From assembly GCA_963575745.1 (NCBI GenBank), contig CAUYUJ010020152.1, forward strand, positions 37,501 to 101,500: 64,000 nt of DNA. The letters are read 5' to 3'. The notes under the pieces are model-generated. The model searched no databases. It saw only the letters and a list, made by a program, of their open reading frames with translations, and was not told where the DNA came from. The position numbers and the translations under genes were made by a program. Position 1 is the stretch's first letter. Every line of letters begins with the position of its first letter. This DNA comes from Prorocentrum cordatum (taxonomy: Eukaryota > Sar > Dinophyceae > Prorocentrales > Prorocentraceae). Of this stretch, positions 10,036 through 20,611 are shown piece by piece.

Positions 10036-12139
10036 CGCAAGAAGCGCATGGAGTTGCAGCTCGAGGATCCCACATCAGCGATCAGCGATCGCGCGTTGGC
10101 GAGCAAGATGCTTCGTGGCGCTGGACTGTCGCAGAAGGAGCGAGCGCAGGTGCTCTTCAACTGTGGCGGCATCTACGACTCGAAGCGGATGGAGGTCGTG
10201 CAGAAGGCAGCCTACTCGAAGGTGCACGACACCGAGAAGCGCTCAGTGCTCCCTCGCCGCTCGCCGTTTGCGGCGCAGCGTGAGCACGGGCGCTCCTCTG
10301 GGAGTTCGGGCGGTCGCTATCCGCACCCTCCCATGGCTCGTAGGCCGTGCGTGCTGCGAGGACGCTCTGGCCAGCACGTACACGAGGTAGAGAACGGCGA
10401 AGACTACGATGAACACCACGGCGACTTGGAGGAGGCGCAGCATGACGAAGATGAAGCAGACGACCAGGACGAAGGAGATCTCGGATGGGGCCGAGGGCAC
10501 CTTCTTCGAGGAAGGCGCCGAGGTCGAAGAGGAGCTGGCGTCGGACAACGACGGGCCAGATGACGAGGAGTACGAGGCACCGGAGGATCTTCAGGAAGCG
10601 TTCTTGGCCGGCTGGAGGGCCAAGCAGAAGACGGCGGTACAGCGTCAGAAGCGCGGGTTCGTTGCTCCTCGGCAGCGGGGCCCCAAGAAGATCAACGCCA
10701 GCGGCTCCTTCCAGGCTGGTCGGAAGCCGACAGACCAGCGCAAGGCTAACAGCCGGTGTGCTGACTGCGATCAGCCTGGCCACTGGCGTGGCGACCCAGA
10801 GCGCCCCAAGGTGAAGAGTGGCGAGCGCGAGCCGCACAACAAGATCGGGCCTAAGAAAGGCCAGCCAGCGTCGCCCAACCAGCGGAGCTCTGTGAAGCCG
10901 CCGGCGCCTAGGCAGGTGCATGGACCGATCGTCCACTGGGTTGGCATGGCAGGCAGTGCCGAGGGGCGTCGTGGCCGCGCTCCATGGCGCCGTGCTCCCC
11001 AGTCGGCGCCTGCCCAGAGGCATCCGGTGGAGGGTCGAGCGGACGCGCCAGAGCGGATCATTATGCACCCCAGGCCCAAAAGCATGCCTGCGCCGAGCCT
11101 ACGCCAGGACGCCGACGACGGCCCAGGGGCCGCACAGAGCAGTGATGAACGCGCGCGCGCCCGTGCCAGGCGCGGGGAGGATCAGGGGGACGAGGATGCA
11201 TGCGTGCGTTGCCATCGCATTCTGGCCAACACCCACGCAAAGGGGCACGGCGTGGAGTTGGAGTTTCCTGACCTTGCCACGGTCCATCACATCGTGGAGC
11301 GCGTGACGAACAAGAAGCTTATCTTCTTCAAGCAAGGCCGCTTCGAGAGCCTCGACTTCGTCCAGGGTCGGCTCGTGCGCCTGCAGCTGACCACATCGAG
11401 GCCTTGTACGGCGGCTGAGGTGGATCTCGACGAGATCACGGCAACTATATTCAAGATCGTGATGGGCGGCAATCGCGATACCAAGCCCCGTGACGATCGG
11501 CGCGGCGAAGGCGGGGGTCGTGACACCAAGCAGCGTGAAGATCATCATCGAGATCGTCGTGACGACCGCCAGCCTGATCGGGGAGCTGTTCTTCGCGAGC
11601 CTCGTGCCCCTCCTCCGCCCGAGGCGGAGGCTTCCTCGCGTTCAAGGTCGCGGAGTACACCAGAAGGCCGCGGTGCGAAGAAAGAGAAGCGGAGTCCACC
11701 AGAAGACCGCGGTGGGAAGGAAGAAAAGGAAGAAAATAAAGAGAAGAAGAAGAAGGCGAGGAGCCGCAAAGAAGAGAAGAAAGAGAGAAAGAAGGCAAGA
11801 AGCAGCAAGGAAGTGAAGAAGGAGGACGAGGCCAGCGAGGAGGATGAGGCCACCGAGGACGACAACGACCAGCGGCGCGAGGATAAGGAGGTGCCGTTCA
11901 CGCCAGAGGAGATGGACGAGATCTTCTGCAGCTGGTATCCGCGTCAGGATATCTTCAGGGATTACCTGACGCCGCCGGCAACCATCCACTTCATCACTAA
12001 GAACGACCGCATCGCGCGCCTCAATCTCTACACGCGCCGCTGCGAGAAGCCAGATTTCTCCTTATCCAGCGGCCCTGCGAGGGCCCATCCTGTATACGTG
12101 GTGGAGGCGTCGGCGAAGGGAGCACCGAAGACCAAATAA
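10036..12139 (+). pseudogene. copia Gag, C-terminal part with zinc knuckle and charged tail
   Basis: Continues the capsid region (DRALASKMLRGAGLSQKERAQ) in the frame of 9523 to about 10480. There the acidic stretch passes into the next frame, which then stays open to a TAA at 12137-12139. This implies a one-base frameshift near 10480-10500. The second part holds a zinc-knuckle-like CADCDQPGHWRGD at about 10757-10795; the final Cys expected of CCHC appears to be lost. It then holds a possible CxxC near CVRCHR (about 11203), a long Lys/Glu-rich coiled region (about 11670-11880) and a conserved-looking block GFRDYLTPPATIH-like near 11950. The stop is followed in the same frame by the protease region, so gag and pol may originally have been one frame. 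Confidence 0.75.
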
Positions 12140-15124
12140 TCCCCAGACGGAGCTGTGCCTGGACTAACGTCTGCCGCTCCGACTGGGGAGGCCGCCGCTG
12201 CCCCTAAGGAAGAGGACTGGGCCATGGCAGGAGCCTCCGAGGAAGTGAGAAAGAGCGAGGAAAAGAAGCGACTAGAGGTCTTGCAGCGCGATAAAGCTGA
12301 GTTGCTGGAATGCCTCGCGCTGATAGAGAAACAGGAGATGGAGATGCACGCCCGATTGAACCCAGGCGAGGTCTACGACGGCCTACAGAAGCGACGTGAG
12401 CAGGCACTTCTGCCAGGGCGTAGCCTGCCCACATCTCCTGAGCAGCAGGGAGTCGGAAGCGCGTGGAAGAACATGGAGGCAATACGACGACGTGTCCATC
12501 TTCCAGCGCCTCCAGGAGCCGCGAGCTCAGGTGCCCCTGCCGCTGCGACGGCATCTCCAGCTGCATCTGGAGTCCCGCGTGTAGTCACCGCCTCTGGACG
12601 GAGCTACGTCATGAGTGTCGGTGCCACGCAGAGCGACCTGGAGAAGCAGCAGATGCATCGAGCCATGTACGACTCGCAGTTCGACGGCGAGAGGCTGGTT
12701 CCAGGCCCGAAGGCGAAGTTCGACCCAGAACTTATGCAGCAGCAGGCTGAGTGTGTTCATCCTGTGGGCGAGTTGAAGTGGCAGTCAAATGGCACCGCGA
12801 TCTTCGCGAAGTGCAAGAAGTGTTCGCTGAAGTCGGTGATTCATTACACGCTGGAGAAGCCCAAGAAGGATGAAGGGGAACCTTCCAAGAACACCCCAGA
12901 CGGAGCTGTGCCAGGACTAACGTCTGCCGCTCCGACTGGGGAGGACGTTGCCGTCAAAGGGGGCGCGGACCCCTGGGCAGCAAAGGGCGCAGACCCTTGG
13001 GCAGCAAAAGGGGGATCTGCGGCCCGCATGGTCACCACCCGAGAGGAGTGCCCCCGCAAGGTGGTAGATGAGCAGTCCGTCATGCTTGTTGTCTTGCCCG
13101 CGGGGCTGGCTATGATTGACACGGGCTGCAAGCGGGCTGTCGGTGGACGTCCGTGGCACGTCGAGCTGCAGAAGACCTTGGATGCCATGGGCGTGCCGTA
13201 CCACAGCATCAATCAGCGCGAGTACTTCAAGTTCGGCCCAGGCGTGCCGCTCTTGTCAGAGCGTGCGTGGTGCTACACAGTCGGCATCAACGGCACGCAG
13301 GGCGAAGTTGTGATCTCCGAGGTCGATGCCGAGGTGCCAGGTCTCATCGGCCCTGATGAGAAGGCAGAGTGGGACGCAGCAATCAGCTTCAGGAACGGTA
13401 CTTTCACGGCGAATGGTGTGACCAAGCCGTTGGTCCCGGCTGCGTCCGGGCATCCGTGCGTGTCATTGCTGGATTTCCCGGCACCGGTCACGAGTGCCTT
13501 CCCCGTCGGACAGTCCGAGGAGCAGGACGAGCTCGCAGACGAGATGTTCAGCGGAACTGCGAGTCACGAGGAGAAGGATGAGCGCAGCGTCGCTGAGACC
13601 GTCGAGGAGGAGGACACGCACGACTCTGACAGCAACGACGGCCAGGACGCAGGCGACTCAGAGCTGAGCACATCCCACTATCACACCAGCGACCCAGAGT
13701 CCGCGGAGACGGCATCGAGTGACGAGGAGGTTTTCATGGAGAACGCGGACAACGAGGTTTTCATGACGAAAGGTGCTCGCAGGCACGTCCGGAGCAACCT
13801 GAAGGAGCTGGAGGTTCTGATGACCGAGGAAATGGCGAACAGGAAGCTTCGGGCTGATCAGCAGGAGCAGGACGCCCTCAGATACTACCAGGAGGAACGT
13901 GCACTGCCTTTTCAGAAGGAGACCCGGCGGCGGCCGGGGCCCTGGAGGATCGTAGAGGTCTTCGCATGGGCTTGCCAACTCACGATCCTGGCGGCGAGCA
14001 TGGGATGGGACGCCCACCAGCCCATCGCAGCGCCAGAGTTCGACCTCCTGACGGTCCAGGGCAGAAGCGAGGCACGGGCGTACCTGGTCGCAGTTGACCC
14101 AGACTTCGTGGCTTTGTCCCCACCTCCTACGGCATGGAGTCGGATGCAGAGTGTCGACCAGCGAAGGCCTATGCGAGTGCGCCGGCAACGCCGAGAGCGG
14201 ACCGAGTACCGCATGTTGTTCTCGTTCGCGGACGAGGTGATGCAGTGGCAAGCTGCAAGGGGACGCGCAGCCATGGTAATGGACCACGCGCAATCGACAA
14301 TCTGGAGCCAGCCACCCGTGAGTGCAACCAAGTCGAACCCAGCATTCGAGGACGCAGTCTGCCTCAAGGACACCACGAGAGTGTTGGCGAACCCTGGGGT
14401 TTGCACGGCCGTGCGTGGGAGCTGCGCAGAGGAGTTCGGCACGGCTGTGATGAGCGGTGCCGCGGATCATTTGGCCTGGCAGTTCGAGAACTCGAGTTTT
14501 CCTGCAGCACAACTCCCTGACCCCGCGGAGGAGCCCAGGAGTTATGGACCCGAGCCCGCGGAGCATGGTCATGGAGAGGTTCCCAGGGACGTTTCGGAGA
14601 GACCTGAGTGGGGCAAAACACCGCAGGAGGTTCGAGCAGAGATTCGCGAGGCACTGCAGAAGACGGTGAAGGAGGAGCCCATGCAGCACCCTGCGGAGGA
14701 GGAGGAGGTTGCAGCCTCCTGGTCAGAAATGGAGCTTCCAGAGGTGGTGCGGCAGGACATCATGATGAAGATTCCGCGAAGTACGCGACGAGCTGTGCGC
14801 AAGGCCCATCGCGGTCTTGGACACCCCAGCCGACCGACGTTCATCAAGATGCTGCGTCTCGGCGGTGCCACACCTAACGCGTTGGCATACGCGAAGCATT
14901 GGCAGTGTCCGACTTGTGCTGAGTCGGAGGCGCCGCCCCGTCCGGTGCAAGGGGCGGCGGATGTGCGACCATTCGGCTTCAATGTGACGGTTGTGATCGA
15001 CGTGAAGTACCTGCGGGACGCGGCCAAGGAGCAGCTGGTGGTCCTCAGCATGGTGGATGCTGGTACGGGATGGCACTGCGCCTGCCTTCTCAAGAATAGG
15101 ACGGCCAAGCACGTAGCACGCTAG
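12140..15124 (+). pseudogene. copia Pol: protease and N-terminal half of integrase
   Basis: One long frame after the gag stop. The region 12200-13010 is a linker. The aspartic protease has the catalytic triad as AMIDTGCKRAVGG, with DTG at 13118-13126. An acidic spacer (about 13510-13740) follows. The integrase zinc-binding HHCC motif starts HRGLGHPS at 14807 and closes with CPTC at about 14905-14916. The first catalytic Asp of the DDE triad is in VVIDVKYL at about 14999. A TAG at 15122-15124 cuts the integrase after KHVAR, before the second Asp. The frame resumes directly after it. In a working element protease cleaves the polyprotein and integrase inserts the cDNA. The premature stop should prevent both full integrase and RT production unless read through. 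Confidence 0.88.
12141..12943 (+). repeat. 50-bp in-frame direct repeat within copia gag-pol (two copies)
   Basis: CCCCAGACGGAGCTGTGCC begins at 12141. A near-identical 50-bp block begins at 12894 (one base differs, CCT versus CCA). The spacing is 753 bp, or 251 codons, so both encode PDGAVPGLTSAAPTGE in the same frame. The first copy directly follows the gag stop; the second lies about 175 bp before the protease motif. Confidence 0.9.
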
Positions 15125-15799
15125 ATCATGAACGAGTGGTTCAAGCATTACGGCGTGCCAGAAAACATCGTGATCGATCAGGGCGGCGAGTTCGAGGGCT
15201 ACTTCAACGCGTTGATGGAGCAGTTCGGCATTAATACGAAGACGACGGGAGCTCATGCAGCATGGCAGCATGGCCTGGCAGAGCGCCACGGAGGATTGCT
15301 CGGCACTATCTGGGGCAAGGTGGTGCACGAGTTCCAAGTCCAGGGCAAGTCGATGTCTACTGTGGCCCTGGCTGCCATCATCAATGCGAAGAACTCGACG
15401 ATCAGCCGCAATGGATTGACCCCGGAGCAGGCTGTCTTCGGGCGGATCTTGAACTTTACGGAGGTGACTAACAGGGGCGACGATGAGGTTCTCATGTCGG
15501 TCCTCGGCGCCAAGGGCATAGCTTGGCGTTCGTCCCAGATCCGCACCGCAGCAAAGATGATGTTGCTGGAGCGCGACGCGACGGACAAGGTGCGGAGGGC
15601 GCTGCTACGACAGGCGCCGACGGTCGTCGGCGATCTGCGCCCAGGATCGAGGGTGTATTTCTGGGCACCGAATCCGTTCAAGGGACGTCGTCGGCAAGAT
15701 CCTGAAAGATGGCGGGGTCCTGCGACTGTGATCGCGAAGGAGTCCAACAGCCGTTACTACGTATCCTGGCGTGGTCACGTCTGGCAGTTTCCGGGTTAA
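15125..15799 (+). pseudogene. copia integrase, C-terminal half
   Basis: Same frame as the upstream protease-integrase part, resuming after the TAG. It contains the second catalytic Asp in IVIDQGGEFEG (about 15170-15200) and the catalytic Glu in QHGLAERHGG (about 15270-15298), then a chromodomain-like or GKGY-type C-terminal region ending SRYYVSWRGHV. Both residues needed for the DDE triad are intact. From about 15782 the frame enters an unrelated insertion and stops at TAA 15797-15799. Confidence 0.88.
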
Positions 15800-15957
15800 T
15801 GAGGTACTGTCAATGAATCGGGAGTGTCGTTTTTCGTCCGTTTTTTTTCTTTTGACTGTTTTCCTTTTTTTTTTTATTTTCTTTTTTTTTTTTCCTTTTT
15901 TTCTTTTTTTTTTCTTCTTACCCACTTACCTTTTTTTTCTTTTTTTTTCCTTCTCTA
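15782..15957 (+). other. T-rich insertion interrupting copia pol
   Basis: About 176 bp between the coding sequence for SRYYVSWRGHV and the sequence that resumes as LVAREQLRHASSQE in another frame. The core 15838-15957 is nearly pure T with scattered C. It brings a stop and a frame change. It may be a real insertion or expansion, or an assembly artefact. Exact edges are uncertain by a few codons. Confidence 0.65.
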
Positions 15958-18900
15958 CTTGTTGCTCGTGAGCAGCTCCGGCACGCCTCCTCCCAGGAGG
16001 CCGCAGCTGCGGAGTCCATCCAGACGGACGTGCGACTGACACAGCAGCGAGATGACCGCGCTTGCCACGACATCGTGGACGTCACGCCCAAGGTGAAGGT
16101 TCAGAAGGTGAAGAAGACGTTCTTGAAGAAGGAACGTGACCGACATGGGGAGCTCGAGGGGTCCAGGGAGCCTCGTGTGGACCTGAGGGCCCTGGACGCC
16201 ATTGAGGCGCAGGCCAAGGAGGAGGAGCCGCCTGAGCAGCAGCAGCTGCCGCAGCTTCCCCCTCCGAAGAGGGAACGTTCTCGTTCCCCTCCAGGGCGGA
16301 TATCCTCTGAGATGTACCCGAAGGCTTCTCCGGGAGCATCGGGCTCTGGCGGCCCCTCGGTGCCGCCGATTCCCAGAGACGATTTCGAGCTTGAGCGAAA
16401 GCGGAAGTTCCTGGTAGATGACGTGCCGATGTGCATCAAGAAGACGCGTCTGCAGGCTGCTCCTACGAGTGGTTTGCCGGCCCTCCGCGAGGTGGCCCCC
16501 CCCCTAACCCCCCCCCCCCAAATCCCCAAAACCCCCCACCCACCCAAACCCCTCCCACCCCCCCCCCCCCCCCACCCCCCCCCCCACCCCCCCCCAACAC
16601 CCCCCCCCCCCCACCACTCACCCCCCCCTCCCCCCCCACCCACCAACCCCCCCCCCCCCCCCCACCCCCCCCAACCCACCAAACCCCCACCCCCCCCCCC
16701 CCCCACTACCACCCCCCCCCCCCCCCCACCCCACCCCCATAAACACACACTCACACCCCACACCCAACCATCCCACCCCACCACCCCCACCCCCCCACCC
16801 CCCCCCCTGCAACGCCGTTGTGATTTTTGCGGGGAACCTCAGGAGTGGTTCGACCAGAATGCCTTGGATGGTGTCTCCACGCTCATTCAGAAGGTCGTAC
16901 GAGGAGTACGTGTACACCGAGAGCCACGGCGGAGACTCTATGATCACGACCGCCACCGGGAGTGCAATCGCCTCTCGGTGATGCTTTCCGCCACGGGCCA
17001 GTGTGCCTACAAGGACGACGGCGCGAACCGTACCAACGAGCGCACGGAGGACAGCTGGGTTGGTCTCACGCTTTTCTACCGCGACAAGCCGGACGCTCAT
17101 GCACGAGGGGTGTACTATTTGGACACTCCGGAGGGTCTTGTACGACAGCCGATGACTTACGAAGAACGGATCAACGTGTCATCTGTGTATGACGCATGGC
17201 TGCAGGAGGCTTGGTACGAGCACGACGTGTTCGCACTCGTGATGAAGCAGAACGCGAAGGAGCTAGACCCACGTCACTTCAACCAGCACGAGAAGGCTAA
17301 GTTCGACGAGGCCGATGCCGCCGAGTGGCGGCAATGGATCGCCAACAACACGGTCGAGCTGGTCACCGAGGAGGTGGAGAAGAGCATCCCGAAGGACAAG
17401 ATCATCTCGGTGCCCATGCGTTCGGTTCGCACGAACCGGGGGCGAGGGCCGGAGCTGGAGGCGAAGTCTCGCTTGATCATCCCTGGCCATCTCGATCCGC
17501 AGCTTGGTCTATTCAGGACGGATTCGCCTACTACTTCCCCTTTGGCTGTGCTGGTGTGTGCGTCTATCACAATGGCGATGGATTGGACATTCGAGTGTTT
17601 CGACGTAGCGACTGCGTTCCTGTCCGGGCTGAAGCTGGAACGGGAGCTGTATGTGAGGGCTCCTAAGGAGGGGCTTCCAGCCGTCGACGGTGCTGGATGG
17701 CCAGCCGCGCGGCCTTATGCGTTGCTTCGCTTGCTGAAAGGGGCGCGCGGTCTGACTGAGGCGCCTCGGTTGTGGTATCTCCGAGCCCGCCAGGTGTTGA
17801 CGGACGAGGTCGGCTTCGTGGAGCTGCGCTGTGCTCGAGCTGTCTTCGTTTATCGAATGAACGACAAGTTGATCGCTATGTTGACCTTGCACGTCGATGA
17901 CGGCATGCTGTTTGGAGACCCACACGATCCCCAGTACCAGGAGGTGAAGGCGAACATCAACAGTCGTTTCAACATCAAGCAATGGAAGAAGGGCAACGAC
18001 AAGGAGGCAGTCGCCTATCTCGGTGAGGAGTGGTGGCGCCACCCCGATCACATCGAGATCAGCATGCACGAGTACATCGGCAAGCTGACGAAGCACCCCC
18101 TTGCAAGGGGTGACAACGAGGAGCGGGAGATGACTCCCGAGGAGCACCACGACTACCGGAGTTTGCTCCAGAAGGTGCGGTGGCCTGTCGCACGCGTGGT
18201 GCCACAACTCGCGTATAGTGTCTCGGCGCTCGCACAGAAAGATCCGAAAGGTCGGAGGTTGTTGCACCTGCGAGTGCTCAATGACATCATCGACCGGCTT
18301 CAGGACTACGACAAGAGAGGTCTTGCGACTCTCCGGATCCGCCGCGTGGACATCGAGCGCTTGCAGGTGCTGACGCTTATGGGCGCTTCGTTTGCGAAGG
18401 AACCCGGCTGTAAGAGCCAGATGGGGCTTATGAGTGTGATTACGGACACCCGAGTTTTGAAGGAGCTAACTGTATGTTGTCTAGTGGAGTTTCAGAGCAG
18501 TACTATTACACGAGTTGTTGGATCTACGATGGCCGCAGAGTCTGCGGCTATGTCCGCGGCTTTGGATCGGCAGCTTTACCTCAGGCTGCTGATTGAGGCA
18601 ATCTTGTACGGGGGGCCGCCCTTGCAAGGGGACTGGAGGCTGGCGCTGAAGGTTCCAGGGGCGCTCGTGACGGATGCGAAGTCGCTCTACGATCACACGT
18701 CCAAGATCGGGTCGATGCCGGTGTCTCGGCAGACCCTCATTGACTTGCTGGTGGCCAAGGATTTGATAGAGCAGGAGGCCATCAAGTTCAAGTGGGTGCC
18801 TAATAGCCACATGCTAGCGGATGTGCTGACAAAAGCCGTGCAGCCTAACGAGGTACTATCGCAGTTCCTCCGCCACGGCCTGTTCAGCATGGTGCCTACA

Positions 18901-19017
18901 GCTGAGCAAGAGGATGAGGAGGCACACCGTCTGCGGCTGCGCCGCGGACAGCGTGAGCGAGCCAAGGAGCGGAAGGCCCAGCGTCGGGTCGCCGTTCCAG
19001 GGCCTGCGAGCCCGTGA
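15958..19017 (+). pseudogene. copia Pol: reverse transcriptase and RNase H
   Basis: Open throughout from about 15958 to the TGA at 19015-19017. After an integrase-RT linker (VAREQLRHASSQE) and a proline-rich tract, the RT domain starts around AEWRQWIANNTVELV (about 17317). RT motifs are SRLIIPGHLDP, the first catalytic Asp in FDVATAFLSG (about 17601-17630), KGARGLTEAPRLWY, and the double-Asp box LHVDDGML with the Asp codons at about 17895-17900. RNase H follows with Glu in AAESAAMSAALDRQ, Asp in LVTDAKSLYDH (about 18667) and Asp in HMLADVLTKA (about 18812-18838). All catalytic acids are present, so this part alone could be functional. It copies the element RNA into DNA and degrades the RNA strand. 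Confidence 0.92.
16489..16808 (+). repeat. C/A-only low-complexity tract inside copia pol
   Basis: About 320 bp made almost only of C and A on the plus strand, with a handful of T. It is translated in the pol frame as a proline-rich linker with His, Thr and Asn, and the frame is kept through it. It separates LPALREVAPP from CDFCGEPQEWFDQ. Unusual for a coding region and error-prone to assemble. Confidence 0.85.
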
Positions 19018-19345
19018 GTTCCTGATTGCAGCTGCTGATGGACCTAGTGAGGGCTACGGTGATGTACGCATATCTTTCAGTTGATCGTCTGGAGTAGTGT
19101 ATCCAGATATTCATATTCTTGTATTTATATTTTGAGCCTCAGGCCGCACCTTGCTTGAGGTGTTTCATGCATACCTTTTGAGTTGACAGTCTGGATTGGT
19201 GAATCTAGACATTCATATTTATATTTCGAGCCTCAGGCCGCATCTGCTTGAGGTGTTTCGGCCCGTGGGCTGATATACATTATAATTGCGTGCAGCGTTG
19301 CCCTTTCAGAGGGAGCGGCATCGGGGCAGCATTGTACTCACCCAG
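19018..19345 (+). repeat. copia 3' untranslated region with a two-copy tandem repeat
   Basis: Non-coding. Two diverged units, 19081-19166 and 19183-19259, share GTCTGGA, CCAGATATTCATAT or its variant, TGAGCCTCAGGCCGCA and CTTGAGGTGTTTC. Each can fold through CCTCA and TGAGG. A clear polypurine tract is not seen directly before the 3' LTR; the nearest purine run is AGAGGGAGCGG near 19308-19318. Confidence 0.7.
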
Positions 19346-19528
19346 TGTGTAGAGTGCACTCCCCTGCCCCTCTGCCGCCCGTGCCACCATGTGTGTATGT
19401 TGTACACGCTTGTCTTGTTTTGTGGCATGCACGCTGCCCGCCGCTGTTTTGGCCCTAGTCCTAGGGCCCTGGGACGCACCCGCAGTTTCGACCGCCGCGC
19501 GGTCCGAGCGAAAACAACTGCACTGACA
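19346..19528 (+). repeat. 3' LTR of the copia element
   Basis: 183 bp with TG...CA ends (TGTGTAGAGTGCAC to CTGCACTGACA). Same length as the 5' LTR and differing at about four positions. Followed by the target duplication CTGGG at 19529-19533. Confidence 0.95.
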
Positions 19529-19627
19529 CTGGGGAGGGTGCCCTCGGATGTTCTGTGCGTTTTGGCCGGCGGAGGGTCTCTTGTTTTTGAGGGATGTTCT
19601 TTTGGCTCGGGTCCGACCTTAGCCGAC
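19529..19627 (+). repeat. Family E repeat, right part, after copia
   Basis: Continues the repeat interrupted at 9260. GGATGTTCT, TTGGCCGGCGGAGGGT, GAGGGATGTTCTT and GGTCCGACC match the uninterrupted copy at 37778-37871. It abuts family D directly on its right. Confidence 0.75.
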
Positions 19628-19857
19628 CAGTGGCGAAGCGTCCTTGCTTAGCCGACAGGCCCACCAAGGACATTTCGAAGAACCTGTGGTCTGCACGACA
19701 TGTTGTTTGGAGCATTTCCGGCTGAGCGTGTCTTGTTTTGAAACACATCGGCTTTTATGTTCTAAGAACATTGATTTTGTCATTCGAGCATCTTGGGGTT
19801 CTGAGCATCCTTCGTGTCAGGCCTATAGGATTGTGTGGACGGTCGGTCCCTGCCAAG
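19628..19857 (+). repeat. Dispersed repeat family D, copy 2
   Basis: Diverged copy of 5295-5526 in the same orientation. The left arm of the hairpin (GTTCTAAGAACA) is retained, but the right arm has decayed. Non-coding. Confidence 0.7.
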
Positions 19858-19884
19858 TGTAGATCCCCGACCTTCCTCCCCTTC

Positions 19885-20285
19885 CCGCTGAGGATGATGA
19901 TTATGAGGATGATGATGCGGATGCTGCTGCTGCTGATGATATGATTGTGGTGATGATGATGATGAGTCTGGTGATGATGATGATTATGATGATGATGATA
20001 ATGATGATGAGGATGATGATGATGATGCTGATGATGATGATGATTATGACGATGCTGATGCTGATGCTGATGCTGATGCTGATGCTGATGTTGATGATGA
20101 TGCTGATGCTGATGATGATGATGATGATGGTGATGGTGATGGTGATGGTGATGGTAATGGTGATGGTGATGGTGATGGTGATGGTGCTGGTGCTGGTGCT
20201 GGTGATGGTGATGGTGATGGTGATGGTGCCAATCATGGTGATGACAATGATGACGATGCTGGTGATGGTGCTGCTGCTGCTGACT
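19885..20285 (+). repeat. GAT/GCTGAT/GGTGAT triplet-hexamer array
   Basis: Interrupted GATGAT array that turns into GCTGAT, GGTGAT and GGTGCT hexamers. It stays open in several frames on both strands purely because of triplet periodicity. No gene called. Confidence 0.95.
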
Positions 20286-20447
20286 ATGACGATGCCTTGG
20301 GGCGCTGCGGAGGCCCCCCACCCTCGCCGGGCCGCTCGGCGGGCCGCCGCCGCCCTGGGCGGCGCGGCGCCCAGCCGCGCGGCGTGCAGCGGCGCCGCAG
20401 GGCGGCGGGGACGAGGCGCGCTTGTTTAAAGCGCGCGCGCGCTTGCT
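20286..20447. other. GC-rich spacer
   Basis: Almost pure G/C with CGCG-rich runs, continuing beyond MITE A copy 2 at 20612-20740. The two halves read as one GC-rich segment split by the MITE. Confidence 0.5.
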
Positions 20448-20611
20448 TCAAGTCGGGCACGTCCCTCTACAGGAGGCACTCCTCCAACATAATTTTGAGC
20501 AAAAAAGTCTGGAGGCGATTGTTCGACTCTTTTTCTCTATTTCTGGGCATGGTTTTAGTATTTTCTGTTTTTCCTCCTAAACCCGCCTGTAGGAGGACAT
20601 GCCTGACCTAG
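20448..20611 (+). mobile_element. MITE family A, copy 2 (full, with target duplication)
   Basis: Inverted repeats AAGTCGGGCACGTCCC on the left and AGGAGGACATGCCTGACCTA on the right, AT-richer interior of about 100 bp, non-coding. Flanked by CGCTTGCT at 20440-20447 and 20612-20619; the direct repeat extends to GCGCTTGCTTC when adjoining matches are counted. It lies within a strongly GC-rich segment. Confidence 0.85.

Larger units (their letters stand above)
9256..19533 (+). mobile_element. Full-length Ty1/copia LTR retrotransposon with 5-bp target duplication
   Basis: A 10.27-kb element bounded by two 183-bp LTRs (9261-9443 and 19346-19528) and the target duplication CTGGG at 9256-9260 and 19529-19533. 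The internal order is primer-binding site, gag, aspartic protease, integrase, reverse transcriptase, RNase H. Integrase before RT defines the copia (Pseudoviridae-like) arrangement. The LTRs differ at about 4 of 183 positions, which suggests a fairly recent insertion. The coding region is broken by stops at 10033, 12137 and 15122, a frameshift near 10480, and an insertion with stop at about 15782-15957, so this copy should be non-autonomous. It sits inside dispersed repeat E, for which an empty paralogous site exists at 37738-37871. Confidence 0.95.

Noticed and set aside
15795-15975. GT-AG intron with polypyrimidine tract in copia pol
   Set aside because: The proposed 3' site lies within codons for VAREQLR, which continue the integrase-RT linker; an insertion explains the data better.
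9146-19873. Direct repeat TGTAGATCCCCGACCT flanking the whole copia block
   Set aside because: A match of this length is expected about once by chance in a window of this size, and the true target duplication is CTGGG.
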